The translations under genes and the position numbers were made by a program. The notes beneath the pieces are model-generated. The model was not told the origin of the DNA, searched no databases, and saw only the letters and a program-made list of their open reading frames with translations. From positions 39,917,089-39,981,088 of the forward strand of contig JACMZG010001908.1 of the NCBI GenBank assembly GCA_018340805.1: 64,000 nt of DNA. The letters run 5' to 3'. Source of the DNA: Microvelia longipes (taxonomy: Eukaryota > Arthropoda > Insecta > Hemiptera > Veliidae). Shown here in pieces: positions 1 to 11,560 of the stretch (the first letter of the stretch is position 1; every line of letters begins with the position of its first letter).

Positions 1-1589
1 GAAATTTGTAATAGTTAGAAATCATAATCAGTCTAGTTATTATTTTTTTTTATTTCCTATAGAGTTTAAGACCCTTCTAATGCCAATAGATATGCACGTA
101 ACATAAGTACTAAAATTATTATACACTTGTTAATTGCGTTTAATTAGCACTGTTTATCACTAAGAACGTGATTTCGATTTTGACCATTTTACTTTACCAA
201 GTACAAAGATAAATAATGTTATATCATATTTTTTGTTATAAATAAAATATAATACATAAAGAAAGGAATAAATGTAAAGGTAGAAAACATATTTCTCTTT
301 TGAGAGGTAGGTTTAAAAAAAGATTTGTTATTTTAAGAAATGTCCATTTTTAGTAGAGTGGAAAAGGTTAAAGTTGTTTTGGAAAAACCCTGTGGGACTT
401 GAGTTTCTCTTGAACAAATGTCTCCCAGCCTAAAGCCGATTATAGGTTCGGTTTTGGTCGGTTGTGGTCGGTTTAACTCGCAAGGACGCAGGAGAAACCA
501 CCAAATCTCCTATTGAATGCCACCTGAGCGTTTTACCTCATACAAAAGGGAAGTTTTGTGTAAATTTCTATACAATAGCTCACAAGCAACGTTTTTAAGG
601 AAATACGCATGCGCACATGGCTTTAATGCTATAAGCTGATTAGCCTATACATTCAAGGTTTGGTTGTTGGTGTTTGAATAGTTACGCTAATACTCTTTTG
701 TACTTCCTTTATAGCTTCTAAAATTTATATTTAACATAAATTTAAACCCTCAAAAGATCCTATTAACGCTAAATTAATACTTTAACTTATTTTTTAAATT
801 AAATTAATGAAAATTCCCCCATGAATAAATTTATGATCGACCTACATACGTAACATCATTAAATACAATATCCAATCCCAAAATAAATTGCAGACAATTC
901 ACGTTATTTAACCTTTTGCCAATTATCTTGTTGTTTTTCAGAACAGTACGAAATTTAGTTTTATAAGTTTAATAATTGAAATACTTCCTAAAATACTAAA
1001 TTTTATTTTTTTACCTATTGTAATGTGATAACTAAAATATCGTTTACTTTTCTTAAATTTAAATTGTCTGAATAGTTTCATGCACTTACACTATTAATAG
1101 ATTGGCATAAAAATTCTCATGCTTAATTTTCTATACGAATGATCTCAAGTTTCCTAATTTTTCATGAAGTATACAAACATTTATGCTGAATTAAATTCAA
1201 TAAACAATTGTATCTATTTCCAAAAAGAAAAACCTATAACTTTTTCTTAGTACAATAAAGTGAATATAAATGTCAGTAAAATATTTTCCTTTTACACTCA
1301 CAAGGTAAATTGTTTTCACAGGGTGTAGGAAAGTAAATTTTCATTTAGTACTCTTGGCTGCGATAGAAGTTACTTTTCGCTAGTACGTGTATTCTCCCAT
1401 CTGAATATTGAACAAGTGTCACCCTTTTTTACTTTTCCTGATCGCTTGAGAAGACTTATTCACTAAAGTATAGGTATAATATCATTCTAACCACGTAATG
1501 TTCAGACCCAGTCTAAAGTATCGATGTTTTATATCATTTTCGCACATTTATTTTTATTAATACTTGTGTGTGTCTCCATAATACTAGAT

Positions 1590-1776
1590 GAGAATTAGTT
1601 TAGGGCACAGAATATGTTGCGTGTAAGTAGTGAAATATAGTTGATTTAATCTAATGAAATTATTCTATAGTCTATAGTATCTCTAGAGTCTTAGTCTATA
1701 GTATCTCTAGAGTCTTAGTCTATAGTATCTCTATAGTCTTAGTCTATAGCATCTTCTGTGCCCCAAACTAATTCTC
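1590..1776. mobile_element. Inverted-repeat-bounded element with minisatellite core
   Basis: The 23 bp at 1590-1612 (GAGAATTAGTTTAGGGCACA...) are the reverse complement of 1754-1776 with one mismatch (TTAGGG versus TTGGGG). Between them are 3.5 copies of a 24-bp unit starting AGTCTATAGTATC. Short non-coding elements with inverted repeats around a tandem core occur among MITEs and non-autonomous Helentron-type elements. No target-site duplication was resolved, so the class is open. Confidence 0.6.
1669..1753. repeat. 24-bp minisatellite, 3.5 copies
   Basis: Units at 1669, 1693 and 1717 and a partial unit at 1741; consensus AGTCTATAGTATC then TCTAGAGTCTT. Units 1 and 2 are identical and unit 3 differs by one base. 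Confidence 0.9.
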
Positions 1777-4038
1777 TTTTATTTTTGTTTTTGCTTGTAT
1801 TCTTAGAATAATTACGGGTAGAAATTTAAACTATTTACCGTACTTCTAATGTATCTTTTTTAATACCTTGAAATGATAACATCAACATTATTCACGATTT
1901 TAGAAAAAGAAGAATTAACCATTTTTCCAAAGATAATCAGAAGGAACTAATACATAGGAATCTCTTATAAGAAGAAACAAACACGACTTTTGTCAAGTTT
2001 CAGTAACAAACATACCTCCTACCTTTTGTAGGAACGCTTCAATAACCAATACCAAATGATACATATAAAATATCATTATCATATCTTATGATATATCATC
2101 TTATATTATAAGATAAAAATAACATCGCTTCTTTATACAATTATATGGAACTATTATCACTAATTTTTACAATAAAATGAAGAAACATTCTAATCCACAG
2201 CGTTCAGAAATAGTATCTTCTAAAACTATACGAACCTATCATAATTCATATATCTTTAATAAGAAAAAACAAACATAACTCCTGTCTTTAAGTAGAAGGA
2301 ACATGTGTACCTACCTGACTTATTTTATTTAATAAGGAGCAAATGTAACATAGATCTAAACAAAAAGGGTTTAACATATTAATATGATAACAACTGCTCT
2401 CTTCAATATTTATTTCCTTTCTTGTTTAGCATATTTTTTATCTTTTAATAACAGAAATAAAAAAACCTGTTATCATTATCAAGAAGGTATTAGCATAGAA
2501 CTTATCTAGTAATAAAAAGAAACTGCACACCTATCTCTGTACTTTGAAAAAAAGGTGCTAAAATACCTTTTTAATATCGCTTAATAAGAAGGAGCAACTT
2601 CCTTCCTCAGATATAGAGGTACAAACATACCTCTTACCTTCAATATGAAAAAAAAAATCAAACTTTTTTACTTAACTAAGGTGAACAAACATAACTTCAC
2701 AAACGTCTTCAACGCTATGGTACAATCAAATAACTGAACATAGGTACCGACATTTAACTTAATGCATTTGTCTACTTAAATTATTGACATACCTTTTTCA
2801 AGAACGAAATGGAGGTGTAATGGATCATCATACCTTCCATCAAATTTTCCATAACTTTCTTATTAGTATTAATAAACTATATTTTTTGGCAATCATTTAA
2901 AAGTTTAAACTGCCTTTTATACCTAGTAAAAAATATTTTGTACAGCTTCCCTTGAAAACTTTTAAGTCCTACCTGACATTAAAGACGAAACATAGGACGC
3001 TATTTTAACGCTTCCCCTTCTGTCGAATTTGGTGCCCCAGTGATATATGGGACTTTAAACTGGCTAATTTTATATCCACCCTCATTGCCCTTTATTCTAT
3101 TTATATTTACATTTTTACTCATCCTTCCCCGCTACGTTTACATTATTCATATTTCTTTATCCGAGGATTTTTTAAAATTTATTAGCTCGTTTTATTAGAC
3201 TGCAAAGCAAACATGGTTGCAAAAGTTTGGATATTTTATGTGCTGTATGAAGAGTCAACATTTATATTAAAACATATAAATAAAAATAAAACGTTCCTTT
3301 CCTTCATTTCAGCTTAAAAGTGGATAAAGAACGATACGGACGGTTTTTTAATAATAATTTCGAAACTGATTTTAATAAGTCGTTTTACTGATGTGGGATA
3401 AGAAAATTATTTATTTCTCATCAATTGGGTTTTAAGTGTGTAAAAGTACATAACTGTTGGAGTAAAAGTTATGACAACTTTGGCATATGATGTAATGTGA
3501 CAATGTCACATATATCAGTCTTATTTCAAGAGCCATTCAAATTTTATGTTGTTAACTATTATTATACAAGCTGAGTTTATATAGCACTAAGTTATAATAA
3601 TTCTAAGAATAACTTTATTTATTAACTAACCTATTTCAATAAAAAGTAATAAAAATAATCTTTACATATCAGAAAAAAATTATAATGTACCAGTTAATAC
3701 CAATTATTCAAAAACAAGATAACAAGGTACGGAATACAAAAAAAAAACGAGATACACAACAAGTAACAACGTTACCAGCGCTACTCTTAATTAGCTACGG
3801 AACTTACTGTTTCTTGTTAATTGGGTGAAGCGCAGGTGGAGTGTAATAATCAAAATGATAAGAATTTTGATTAGATTTGATAAATTAACATTGTGGATAG
3901 GCTTTTTCGTATTGACTTGTAGCCTTTTCTTGATTGATATAATAAATACGGGACCATCTTCTTTTATCTACAATTTACATATTCTTTGAGCTATACTAAA
4001 ATAAGAATATAGTAAAAAGCAATCAAATTATAACTAAC

Positions 4039-4187
4039 CTGAACATCCTTGGTGAACTGGTTATTGCAAAAAATATGAACAGCATTGAATTCACGAACTT
4101 TATCGAATTCAAATTTGATTTCGACAGGTTGACCACCTCGGGTGTCGTTCTTCCAGCCAACCCAGCCTTCCTTTCCAAGGCGAGTCC
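4039..4187 (-). CDS. Ddr: DDR exon D: discoidin-like domain, middle part
   Basis: Internal exon of a discoidin domain receptor, a collagen-responsive receptor tyrosine kinase of the plasma membrane. The 149 bp are flanked on the minus strand by a TTTTAG acceptor and a CAG|GTTAGT donor. The first two bases (GG) complete a glycine codon begun in exon C, and the exon ends on a whole codon. It encodes 49 residues including GWVGWKNDTRGG, VEIKFEFDKVREF and VHIFCNNQFTKDVQ. These match the DDR family blocks that read GWxNxS, VEMxFEFDRxR and VHCNNM in vertebrates. The block lies in the extracellular discoidin-like domain, C-terminal to the collagen-binding discoidin domain. It has no stops or frame problems. 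The next exon, expected to finish the discoidin-like domain, was not found in 1-4038 and is probably outside the window. Confidence 0.93.
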
Positions 4188-4284
4188 CTAAAATGGAAAT
4201 AAATAATTAAGTAATTAGATGTATTTTCCAACCCAAAACAAAAAAAAAATCGGGTACGGGGTACTTCAGAACCATTTCTCCTTA

Positions 4285-4785
4285 CATCGGATTCGCTACG
4301 TTCATCCTCAGAATATACAAGTCGTTAAATTTATACAACAACACGTCTTCGGACTCGCTTCGCTCCTCATCATATAAATACATTCGTTTCATTTCCAGTG
4401 TTCATTCATCCAGGCACTGACCACACTCGATGCTGCTTAACTTTTATGATCTACCAAAAATCATGGATATTCTTGTTGTATTAAAAATAAACTTGGTACA
4501 CTTATTTATTACGTCCAGGGATACATTTGTATCAAATTTTAACTCAATTGGATTACTGTAACATACCATCGGACTCGCTTCGCTCGTTCTCACATAGTAA
4601 TTGCATCCGTATCATTCTCAGCGTTCACCTATACAGAACTGGCCACGCTCAATGCTCCTTAATTTTTATGATCCAACAAAAAGTATAGAAGTATTTTTCG
4701 TATTGAAACGAAACTTGGTGTATTTATTTATTTCTTAAAGGTTTATACTTGTACAAAATTTCAACTCAATTAGATTTTCCGATTT
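4285..4785 (+). repeat. Dispersed repeat family R1: two tandem-arranged copies plus a fragment
   Basis: Copies at about 4351-4560 and 4571-4785 share the order GGACTCGCTTCGCTC, a CATTC..CAGNGTTCA block, CACTGACCACACTC or its variant, TTTTATGATC, AACTTGGTRYA, TTATTTATT and TCAACTCAATTRGATT. A shorter 5' piece with ATCGGATTCGCTACGTTCATC lies at 4285-4320. A further copy is at 62640-62930 on the minus strand. The 5' part recurs at about 35690-35835 (minus), and the GAGAATGAGCG array at 35887-36115 looks like amplified 5' sequence of the same family. No coding capacity seen. Confidence 0.75.
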
Positions 4786-4979
4786 TTTACATTTTAAAAA
4801 ACATACAAATCATTCGATAAACATTTAACTAATGCTAATAATGAAATTAGCACACATGTTAGTCTTATGCATGACCACATACATGCTAAATCTCAATCAG
4901 ATCGCATAATTTTTAGGTGTTTTATGATTTTATTAAATTTTTGCTGAGTCATCATAAAAAATATGTTCTGAATAGTGCA

Positions 4980-5041
4980 ACTACAGCGGTACGAAGTTTC
5001 TATTCTCTAGCATAAATACTGTGGGAGCTACGATGGTAACA

Positions 5042-5124
<83 letters not shown>

Positions 5125-5250
5125 CACACATACAGACAGACAACTTTGCAAAAACCACTTAAGTGGCCTCAAAACGCCTGAAACGAATAATTCCGGTGAC
5201 ATCCCGGTTTCGGATATTTTTGCATACACAATACTTTTTCTATATACCTA
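4980..5250 (+). repeat. Dispersed repeat family R2 containing a (CA)n tract
   Basis: Unique parts read CTAGCATAAATAC, TGGGAGCTACG, then the CA tract, then AAAACCACTTAAG, GGCCT and TTTCGGATATTTTT. The same blocks without the CA tract occur at 25850-25940. The 3' blocks (AAAACCAC, AAGAGGTCTTAATA, ATCCCGATTTCGAATTTTT) occur at about 63775-63870. All three are in plus orientation. Confidence 0.7.
5041..5119. repeat. (CA)n microsatellite, about 39 repeats
   Basis: An almost uninterrupted CA/TG dinucleotide tract of about 78 bp inside repeat family R2. The long His-Thr and Cys-Val open frames across it are artefacts of the repeat. Confidence 0.97.
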
Positions 5251-6343
5251 CATTACAAATGAGGAAAAGTAAAGAGAAACAGAATACAGCAGAAAGAAAA
5301 TAATTATTTCCACAGACGTTATGTGGATTTTTTTGCATGCGCGAGCAAAGGTAAACCACAGAGATGATAAAGAAGAAGCAAATTCAGTCTAACAGTCGTT
5401 TACTAAATATTAGAGATAACTTTAACAATATAAAAACGTACACCTACTTATTTGTCTTTCACCAAGACTACTCTTCAAAAAGGGTTCATTTGTACTACAA
5501 AAAAGTTTTAAGGAAATATTAAAACTAAATAATGTGCTCAAAGAGATCAAAGATCAACAGTAAGATCGGATGCAGGTTTTGCAAAAATATAAACATATTT
5601 TGAGGTTGGACTCTTTCCTGTAACGTATTTTAAAATGTTTCATTTGTTTTACATTTTTTACATTCATTTTTTACATTTTAGTTGTTTTTGTCCTTTTTAT
5701 CAATAAATAAAGGAATTGTTGAAATTTAAAAATTAATTTTTAAGGGTTTGTTTATTTTTTTAAAACTATAGAGTGTTATAAAGTTTGTTATTTAAATCAC
5801 TGTGTTCTTATCAAAAAAATAATTTTAATCATTTCACTCAACAGGTTGTTTACACACGTGATCTAGGAAAACCAAATGTAAAAAATAATTTCTCAGAATC
5901 AGGTTTTAGTGAATTTTCAAAATTAGAGAAAATGAACGAACAAATACAAAAACATAAAATAAAGTTGTTTTTGTCATATTTCTATGAACTTAACAAAGTA
6001 ATAAAAGAAAGAAAAACATAAATAATTTTTTAATGCTTTTACATTCAATACTTGTAGAAATAATTTTTCATACTAGAAAAAATTTAACTAAGGGTTTTGA
6101 GAGATTTTTTTCCAATTTCATTTATAGGAAAAAATCTATTGCATCCTTAAAAAAGTGCTTTTTCTTTTATACTTTCCAACTTCATTTATATTTTTTTGTC
6201 CCTTAGCTTCTCCCTCAGATTAGAATATTAATACTTTTTCACTTAATAAAGTTCAAAAAGAGATTTCTTTCTTTTTCAATTGGTATAAATACTTCTGAAA
6301 AGAATCGAAACGAACTCTAGTTTTTCTTGTTCTAAGTTAGATC

Positions 6344-6616
6344 TCATTGAAGTTTAAAAGGTTCAAGATCGAGTCGTAAAAAATATTTTCTTCGACCCTT
6401 CGGAAAAAAGACAAAAAAGTGAGTTTTCATTATCGGATATAATGACTGAGGGTCGTATATCCTGAGAGGGAGAAAACTGATTAAAACTCCCTGGGGATTT
6501 CTGCCAAAGGTAATCTTAGCGTGAGTCTCTCGTTTCTCAATCAAAGCACGGAATATGCTAATCAACTGAAAGGGGTTTGATCTGGTGAAACATGAATCTG
6601 CACATTTGCTCTTCAA
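6344..6616 (-). other. Unassigned GC-richer segment with 90-codon open frame
   Basis: The segment is visibly richer in G+C than its surroundings. The minus-strand frame is open for 90 codons and basic (KSKC, RSNPF, EKRETHAKITFGRNPQG, PKGRRKYFLRLDLEP). I recognise no family, and no splice sites were convincing. It could be a decayed transposon ORF or conserved non-coding DNA inside a DDR intron. Confidence 0.2.
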
Positions 6617-6749
6617 CCGGGGAAGAATGCTTTTGAATTTTTATTAATTTAAAAAAATATTTTTATTCTTTCACAGCTTAATATTTATATTTTTTCAGGT
6701 CTGTATTGTTTAAAAAAATATATATTTATAAATAATAATGCAAAAACTT

Positions 6750-6930
6750 GGGGACGCAATAGTGACCTACGAAGTCTAGCGGTCCTGAGACCACTAGAAG
6801 GATTAAAGGATGACCGATAGAATGAGGGCACGCCAGTCCATACCATACGTTTTTAATAATAATAATAAATAAATCATACATATATACATACATACACACA
6901 CACATATATATATATATATATATTATTTAT
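6750..6930 (+). repeat. Possible retroelement 3' end with (ATA)n/(TA)n tail
   Basis: A GC-richer 85-bp segment (GGGGACGCAATAGTGACC, AGCGGTCCTGAGACC, CGCCAGTCCATACCATACG) runs into TTTTTAATAATAATAATAAAT, then CATA/CACA and TA repeats. A unique 3' end followed by a short-period tail is typical of many non-LTR retrotransposons and SINEs. No coding sequence precedes it. Confidence 0.35.
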
Positions 6931-7514
6931 TTATTTGTCGTTTTATTATTCTAGTTTATTAGATACGAAGCCTCAAAGTCAGGCTTTTTTGACACTGACT
7001 CACACATCATGACTCATTAGAGCAATCGTAGACACTTGAAATTCGGTATAAAGGTAACCTTTTTTGTGCAAATCCACAAATAGTTATTTATTATTTATTT
7101 ATAGATTTCTTTATTTAATTGCGTATAAATCTTAACCTCGAATGTCTAATGAAATAAACAACAGATGGTTACTAGCGCTACCTAGTACAGAACTCGAAAA
7201 CTAAACATGTTAAGTTTTGTCTTAACAGAAATTTATCATTTTAGTGGGATTTAAATGGATTAAAATACATTGTTAATGTTTACTACTAGTGCTACCCATA
7301 GGGTAACATCAAAGCTAAAATAATTAAACGGGGTTTCATAAATAGTACAAATATTATATTCAAGAGAGTGGACTATGCGCAAACTAAGGGCTGATTTGCG
7401 AAATTTTTCAATTGAAGTTTTCATCTTGACGTGTATCTTTACTTTTCATTAAAAAAAGAAATACACATCTTGACTATTTTTAGTTGGCAATAATTTTTTA
7501 ATTTAATTACTTAC

Positions 7515-7694
7515 CTTTATCATAGGGATCATAATGAGCAGTTTTGAAATTTTCCGGACCAACTTTTCCGTCAGTGAGCTGTCCAAGACCTCTCTGAAGT
7601 TGGCTTCCATCCCAGTGTCCGTCATATGTAGCATCGAAAAACTCCCAGGCACCTCTCTTATCTCCTTGAGGCATTGAGTACGACACAATACCAT
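7515..7694 (-). CDS. Ddr: DDR exon C: start of discoidin-like domain
   Basis: Internal exon of 180 bp with a TTTCAG acceptor and an AAAG|GTAAGT donor. It opens with AT, completing an Asp codon started by the last G of exon B, and ends with one G, shared with the GG of exon D. Residues include GIVSYSMPQGDKRG, WEFFDATYDGHWDG and RGLGQLTDGKVGPENF. The segment YDG..GLGQLTDG is diagnostic of the DDR discoidin-like domain (vertebrate DDRs have TYDG and GLGQL.DGVVG). The exon is fully open and its codon use is unremarkable. It is not a gene starting at the ATG near 7708: that codon lies upstream of the acceptor, and the phase-matched join to exon B gives the family sequence CYWN-DGIVSY. Separated from exon D by an intron of 3,327 bp. 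Confidence 0.95.
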
Positions 7695-9132
7695 CTGAAA
7701 TCAATCCCATTTAAAATTAGTCATTAAGTATGAACATTTGTTTACACATTTGTCAACTAACTTATTTACCTTTCATCTCAAACCTATAAAAGAACCTACA
7801 ATAGACATAGTTTAATACCGGTATAAATATGACACAACCTAAGGAAAAACTAGATTTTTTAAATATAATTATAATTTATTTTTTATCAAACAATTAATCC
7901 TAAAAAAAGCTTAAAATTAACTCTGTCTAAGAGCTATTGATAGCTCTCATCAAACAATAAATTTAAAAAATAAATACTAAAATATAGATTTTAAAAATTT
8001 ATATACATTTATACTTTATATATTGCTAAAAAGCATTGTATGTGATGGAAATAGAAAATTTATTATTGTATACATTATTAATATAGTCAAAATTAACTAC
8101 CTAACAAATTAGAACGTATATTAAACCTTAAATTATAAACTTAGTCATTAAAAATTATACAATTTAGTTTGTAATGTACAAAAAACGACTAAAAAGGTTT
8201 AACTAGCTATAATTTACCAGCCACTACTAACTTTTAATCTAATATTTTCATTAGGGCCCTATTCATAAATTCAGCAGAACGATAATTCCTCTTCATATAA
8301 CGACATTTTTACCTGCCGGAAGTCATTATGGTTCAATCTTATTTTTTAGTTCCTGTTGAAAAAAAACTCATAATTGACATCTTTGTTTCGATAGGGTTAA
8401 ATATTGATTCTAATCAATAATTGATAACTTGTGAATACATTAAATAGTTCAGTATTGTAATGTAAAAATTGCGTGTTTTATAGATATTGATTTTTTTATT
8501 AATTATATGGAACTATATTTTTAACTTATTACTGCAATTATCAATATTGTTTAGAAAATTTGCTAAATTAGTATTGGAAATATTGCTTAAAGTCAAATCG
8601 ATTGAGGTCAAAGTAATTAAGAACTAAAGTAAGTACAGTAATTAAATAATAAAAGAGGCAGGAAATATTAAAACAGGTTATATCATTAACTGATACACAA
8701 TTGGAAAACAGAATAATAAGTAAATATTAAATCCAACCTAAAAATATGAAATAATAGTTGATATCAAGCAGATTTATTGATCAAGACAAGGAATCAGTTC
8801 TTTTTAATTGATCAATAAAAGTAAAAATGCGATCTTAAAGAAAAACTCAAAATTTGAAAATTAACATCTTTGGTAGTTAAGAAAAAAAAACACCATATAA
8901 TTATGAAAAAAATTACCATATTTGAGCAATAGTTGCCAAAATAATAATAGAAATTTTGAACTCGCTAGAGATCACTTTCGAATGTCCAGGACCATCCTTT
9001 CTTCATATTGTTAAGGATTCAATATTAGTGCGTCTGTAATGTTCCACCGAATATATACTATTGGACAAGTTTAATAAACCAGCAGTCATAGGAATTTCAT
9101 AAAGTAATAAAAGCCTAAAATTCATAACTTAC
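7695..9132 (-). other. DDR intron between exons B and C
   Basis: A GT-AG intron of 1,438 bp, strongly AT-rich. It contains one copy of a repeat shared with 19387-19545 (about 7930-8080). Nothing else recognisable. Confidence 0.85.
7930..8080 (+). repeat. Dispersed repeat R3, copy 1
   Basis: Shares with 19387-19545 the order AGAGCTAYTGANAGCTCTCATC, ATAGATTTTAAAAAT, TATACATTTATA-like sequence and GCATTGTATGTGATG-AAATA. About 150 bp, AT-rich, same strand. Confidence 0.65.
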
Positions 9133-9280
9133 CATTCCAGTAACATCCATATATTTCTACTCGCATGCAAACAGTTCTCCTGTGATAACTGTATGGGAAG
9201 AACCTGATCTTACTGGCCCATATAGGAGGATCTAATTCTCGCTTGGCCTCTAAATATGTGTTTGTGTTTCCTTCGATAAC
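9133..9280 (-). CDS. Ddr: DDR exon B: end of discoidin (F5/8C) domain
   Basis: Internal exon of 148 bp with a TTGTAG acceptor and an ATG|GTAAGT donor. It starts on a codon boundary and leaves one base for exon C. It encodes VIEGNTNTYLEAKRELDPP, IWASKIRFFPYSYHRRTVCM and RVEIYGCYWN. In DDRs this is the C-terminal third of the discoidin domain: the I.GN segment, the strand ending in RFxPxS, and the closing cysteine of ELYGC, which pairs with an N-terminal cysteine. The exon is intact and joins E|V to the end of exon A, giving the expected SE-VIEGN. It was too short to stand out as an ORF and is recognised by homology plus splice sites. The intron to exon C is 1,438 bp. Confidence 0.95.
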
Positions 9281-9892
9281 CTACAACATACAAAAAGAGC
9301 AAATTATAAGACAAAAATGTTTGATTTATAAAAGAAAATAGTACAGTTGGTTAAGAATAAAGACAGCTGTTATAATTTTATTTTGGTGAGGTATCATTAA
9401 GGTTAAACAGGTAACATAGGCGCTACGAACACACAGGAAAATTCAAAAAGGTTTGTCTAGAAGGTGTTTAAAACTTTCGAAAACAAGGGGGTCATGTAAC
9501 TAAGTCATAACTTAAATTGGAACAAAGCACATTTTTAACATCATTCCAACTGAGTTTCTCACTGTTATAAAAGAATAACATTATTTTGAGAAAAAAGTTA
9601 CAGTTCATGGGGCTACATAACAAAAGTAGTTAACACTAAACTATGTTGTTCTAATAAATATTTGGTTCACAAAATTTACGCCCTTAAAGCTAAATAAAAC
9701 CAGCAAAACATATTCCTTGCCAAAACATACACATACACATTTTAAGTTAGGTCTAAGTAGATATAGCAATTCTTAAAATCAGATTTGTCAGTACGAAGGA
9801 AGCTTTTTCCTCCAAAATCAGATCTTTCATCATTTTAATTCATTAAATCCATGTATGGTAAATTATTAGTTATAGTGAAAATTAGATATATT

Positions 9893-9998
9893 GTTAGTAA
9901 TCAACGAAGTTTCGGGAGCAGGTATACTTCTCCCATGATCAGGTTGGTCTTGAGAAAGACAATGTGTCTTTCCTCCTTAAACGTTGTTGATTGTAAAT
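9893..9998 (+). other. Structured GC-richer segment with nested inverted repeats
   Basis: Outer arms AATCAACGAAGTTT and AAACGTTGTTGATT, an inner GGGAG...CTCCC pair, and a GAAAGACA/TGTCTTTC hairpin with an ATG loop could form a branched fold of about 100 nt. It does not match the spliceosomal snRNAs or tRNAs I compared from memory. It could be a foldback repeat or a structured RNA. Confidence 0.25.
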
Positions 9999-10345
9999 AA
10001 CCTTGACAGTGGATTACGTCCAACTAAGTTTACTGATAAACCTATGTTTATTGAATTGATTATTTCAATTCAATAATCAAGCCTGATTTCTTAGTGTTAG
10101 AAGGCGAAATTTATCTGATCCCATCGATCAGATACCTAATCAGTAAAAGCGAATTCTGACTAGAAGATCAAGAAAAATGTGGATAATTTACTCCCAACCC
10201 CAAAAATTCAGATGAGACCACTCTCCTTTTCATACACTCAGTGATCTCTCACATGGAGATGAATCGTCGGAACCTTCAATATTTTTAATGAATACTTAAG
10301 TAACATTTCCTTTGTTTCAGGACTTCCTTCATTCAAGTATACTCA

Positions 10346-10371
10346 TAAGGGTGGTATTTTCAATACCACCC
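10346..10371. other. Short hairpin
   Basis: GGGTGGTATT, loop TTC, AATACCACCC: a 10-bp perfect stem in intronic sequence. No T-run or partner makes it a recognised element. Confidence 0.5.
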
Positions 10372-11403
10372 CTATTTTACAGCTATTACGTTACATTCAG
10401 TAAAAATAAGATAAGGTAACATTTGGTGCGATGTTGCCTACACTGAGCAATGTTGCTTGCATAATAGAACGACTACCATGCAAAATTCAAAAATAATATC
10501 AAAAACATATGTTTGCTCGATTTTACGACTCATGCTCTCAATATCCTAACCAGATCTGCCACTGAAGAAGTATTACGGCAATTTTAACAAACTGTCTCAA
10601 ATTAGAGTCTCATTTCTAAAAAAGATCATGACCCCAATCGCATAAGCTCATTTTTTTGAAAATCCGCGAAAAAACAGATTATGTTAAAATGACTTAAACG
10701 CCTTAGGAGTTGATTTTTTGCGCGAATTAACCACTTCGACAACTTGGTCCTTACTGGTAAAACGTAGCTTAGGAGTTGTTATAACACGATATGGTTATAA
10801 ATACGGTAGACCAAAATTTGCACATATCTCTAAGATACCGTTGTCAATACTACTACTCTAAAGAGTACAGTTATTCTCGCATGTCAGAGTTGGCAATAAC
10901 TTTAACAACGCTATCGCTGAAGGCTGTAGTAAACTAATAATAATAATATTATTACAAGTGAATAGTAATAGTAATGATATTAATGTAAGGCTGTAGTAAC
11001 ATAGCTTATTTTTGTTCAAAACCCTTATATCTTGTTGTAGCAACCATAATAGAGCCAAGACTATATTAGCCAAAGCTAACTCAACTTAACTGTTAAAAGT
11101 TGTCTCAACTCCAGATACTAGAGTTAAACTATCTTTTACCTTAACGGTACTAATTAAAGGTCGAATTAATTTGTAATACTTACTGTAATACTTGATATTT
11201 CGTAATAAAAGTAACATGAATTAAGTGCTTTGTTCAGCTACTTATCTTATTTACAGAACAATCAGACCTAAGTTTGATTCTAGTTTTATCTACTTATAAA
11301 TGATGTCTTTAACTTAAAAGTTAATTTGAACTCGTGATTTAAATAAAACATTTACATAACGTATTAGTTATATGAAACATAAATGCATTTATGGTACGAA
11401 ACA

Positions 11404-11560
11404 CGGCTAAAATCAGTTGATAGCGTGGAAAAATAATGCGAGGGATCCAATGAGGTTAGTCCTGGATGTTAAATCTCGCCCACAATTTCATATAAGGCCA
11501 ACCGCCAACCTCATTGGTTTTTACAATATTTTTCCACGCTTTCAACTGATTTATACCGTT
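11404..11560. mobile_element. Long imperfect inverted repeat (MITE-like foldback)
   Basis: The left arm at about 11404-11458 reads CGGCTAAAATCAGTTGATAG, CGTGGAAAAATAATG and CCAATGAGGTT. The right arm at about 11505-11560 is its reverse complement with scattered mismatches. Arms are about 50 bp, the loop about 45 nt. The shape fits a foldback MITE; a microRNA-type hairpin is possible but less likely at this length. The 67-codon open frame across it is incidental. Confidence 0.6.

Larger units (their letters stand above)
1..4038 (-). other. Presumed DDR intron after exon D, low end of window
   Basis: Begins with the GTTAGT donor of exon D. I searched the minus strand for the rest of the discoidin-like domain, the transmembrane helix and kinase motifs and saw none. 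A GC-richer patch at about 415-540 contains short GTCGGTT repeats and is unassigned. The only structured item is the inverted-repeat-bounded minisatellite at 1590-1776. The remainder is AT-rich and featureless. Confidence 0.6.
4188..7514 (-). other. DDR intron between exons C and D
   Basis: A GT-AG intron of 3,327 bp. It holds two tandem-arranged copies of a dispersed repeat (4285-4785), the (CA)n-containing repeat (4980-5250), AT-rich sequence with no supported gene (5260-6340), a GC-richer segment with a 90-codon minus-strand open frame (6344-6616, unassigned), and a possible retroelement tail with (ATA)n and (TA)n (6750-6925). The open frame at 5785-6021 has no recognisable motif and lies in AT-rich DNA. 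Confidence 0.85.

Noticed and set aside
370..410. Second RT-like relic (TQVPQG on the minus strand)
   Set aside because: Only six residues fit and no flanking RT residues follow.
4981..5272. Open frames of 82-83 codons on both strands
   Set aside because: They are Cys-Val and His-Thr runs from the CA microsatellite.
7503..7710. Two overlapping ORFs presented as separate small genes
   Set aside because: One is DDR exon C read through its acceptor into the intron; the other is a shadow frame of the same exon.
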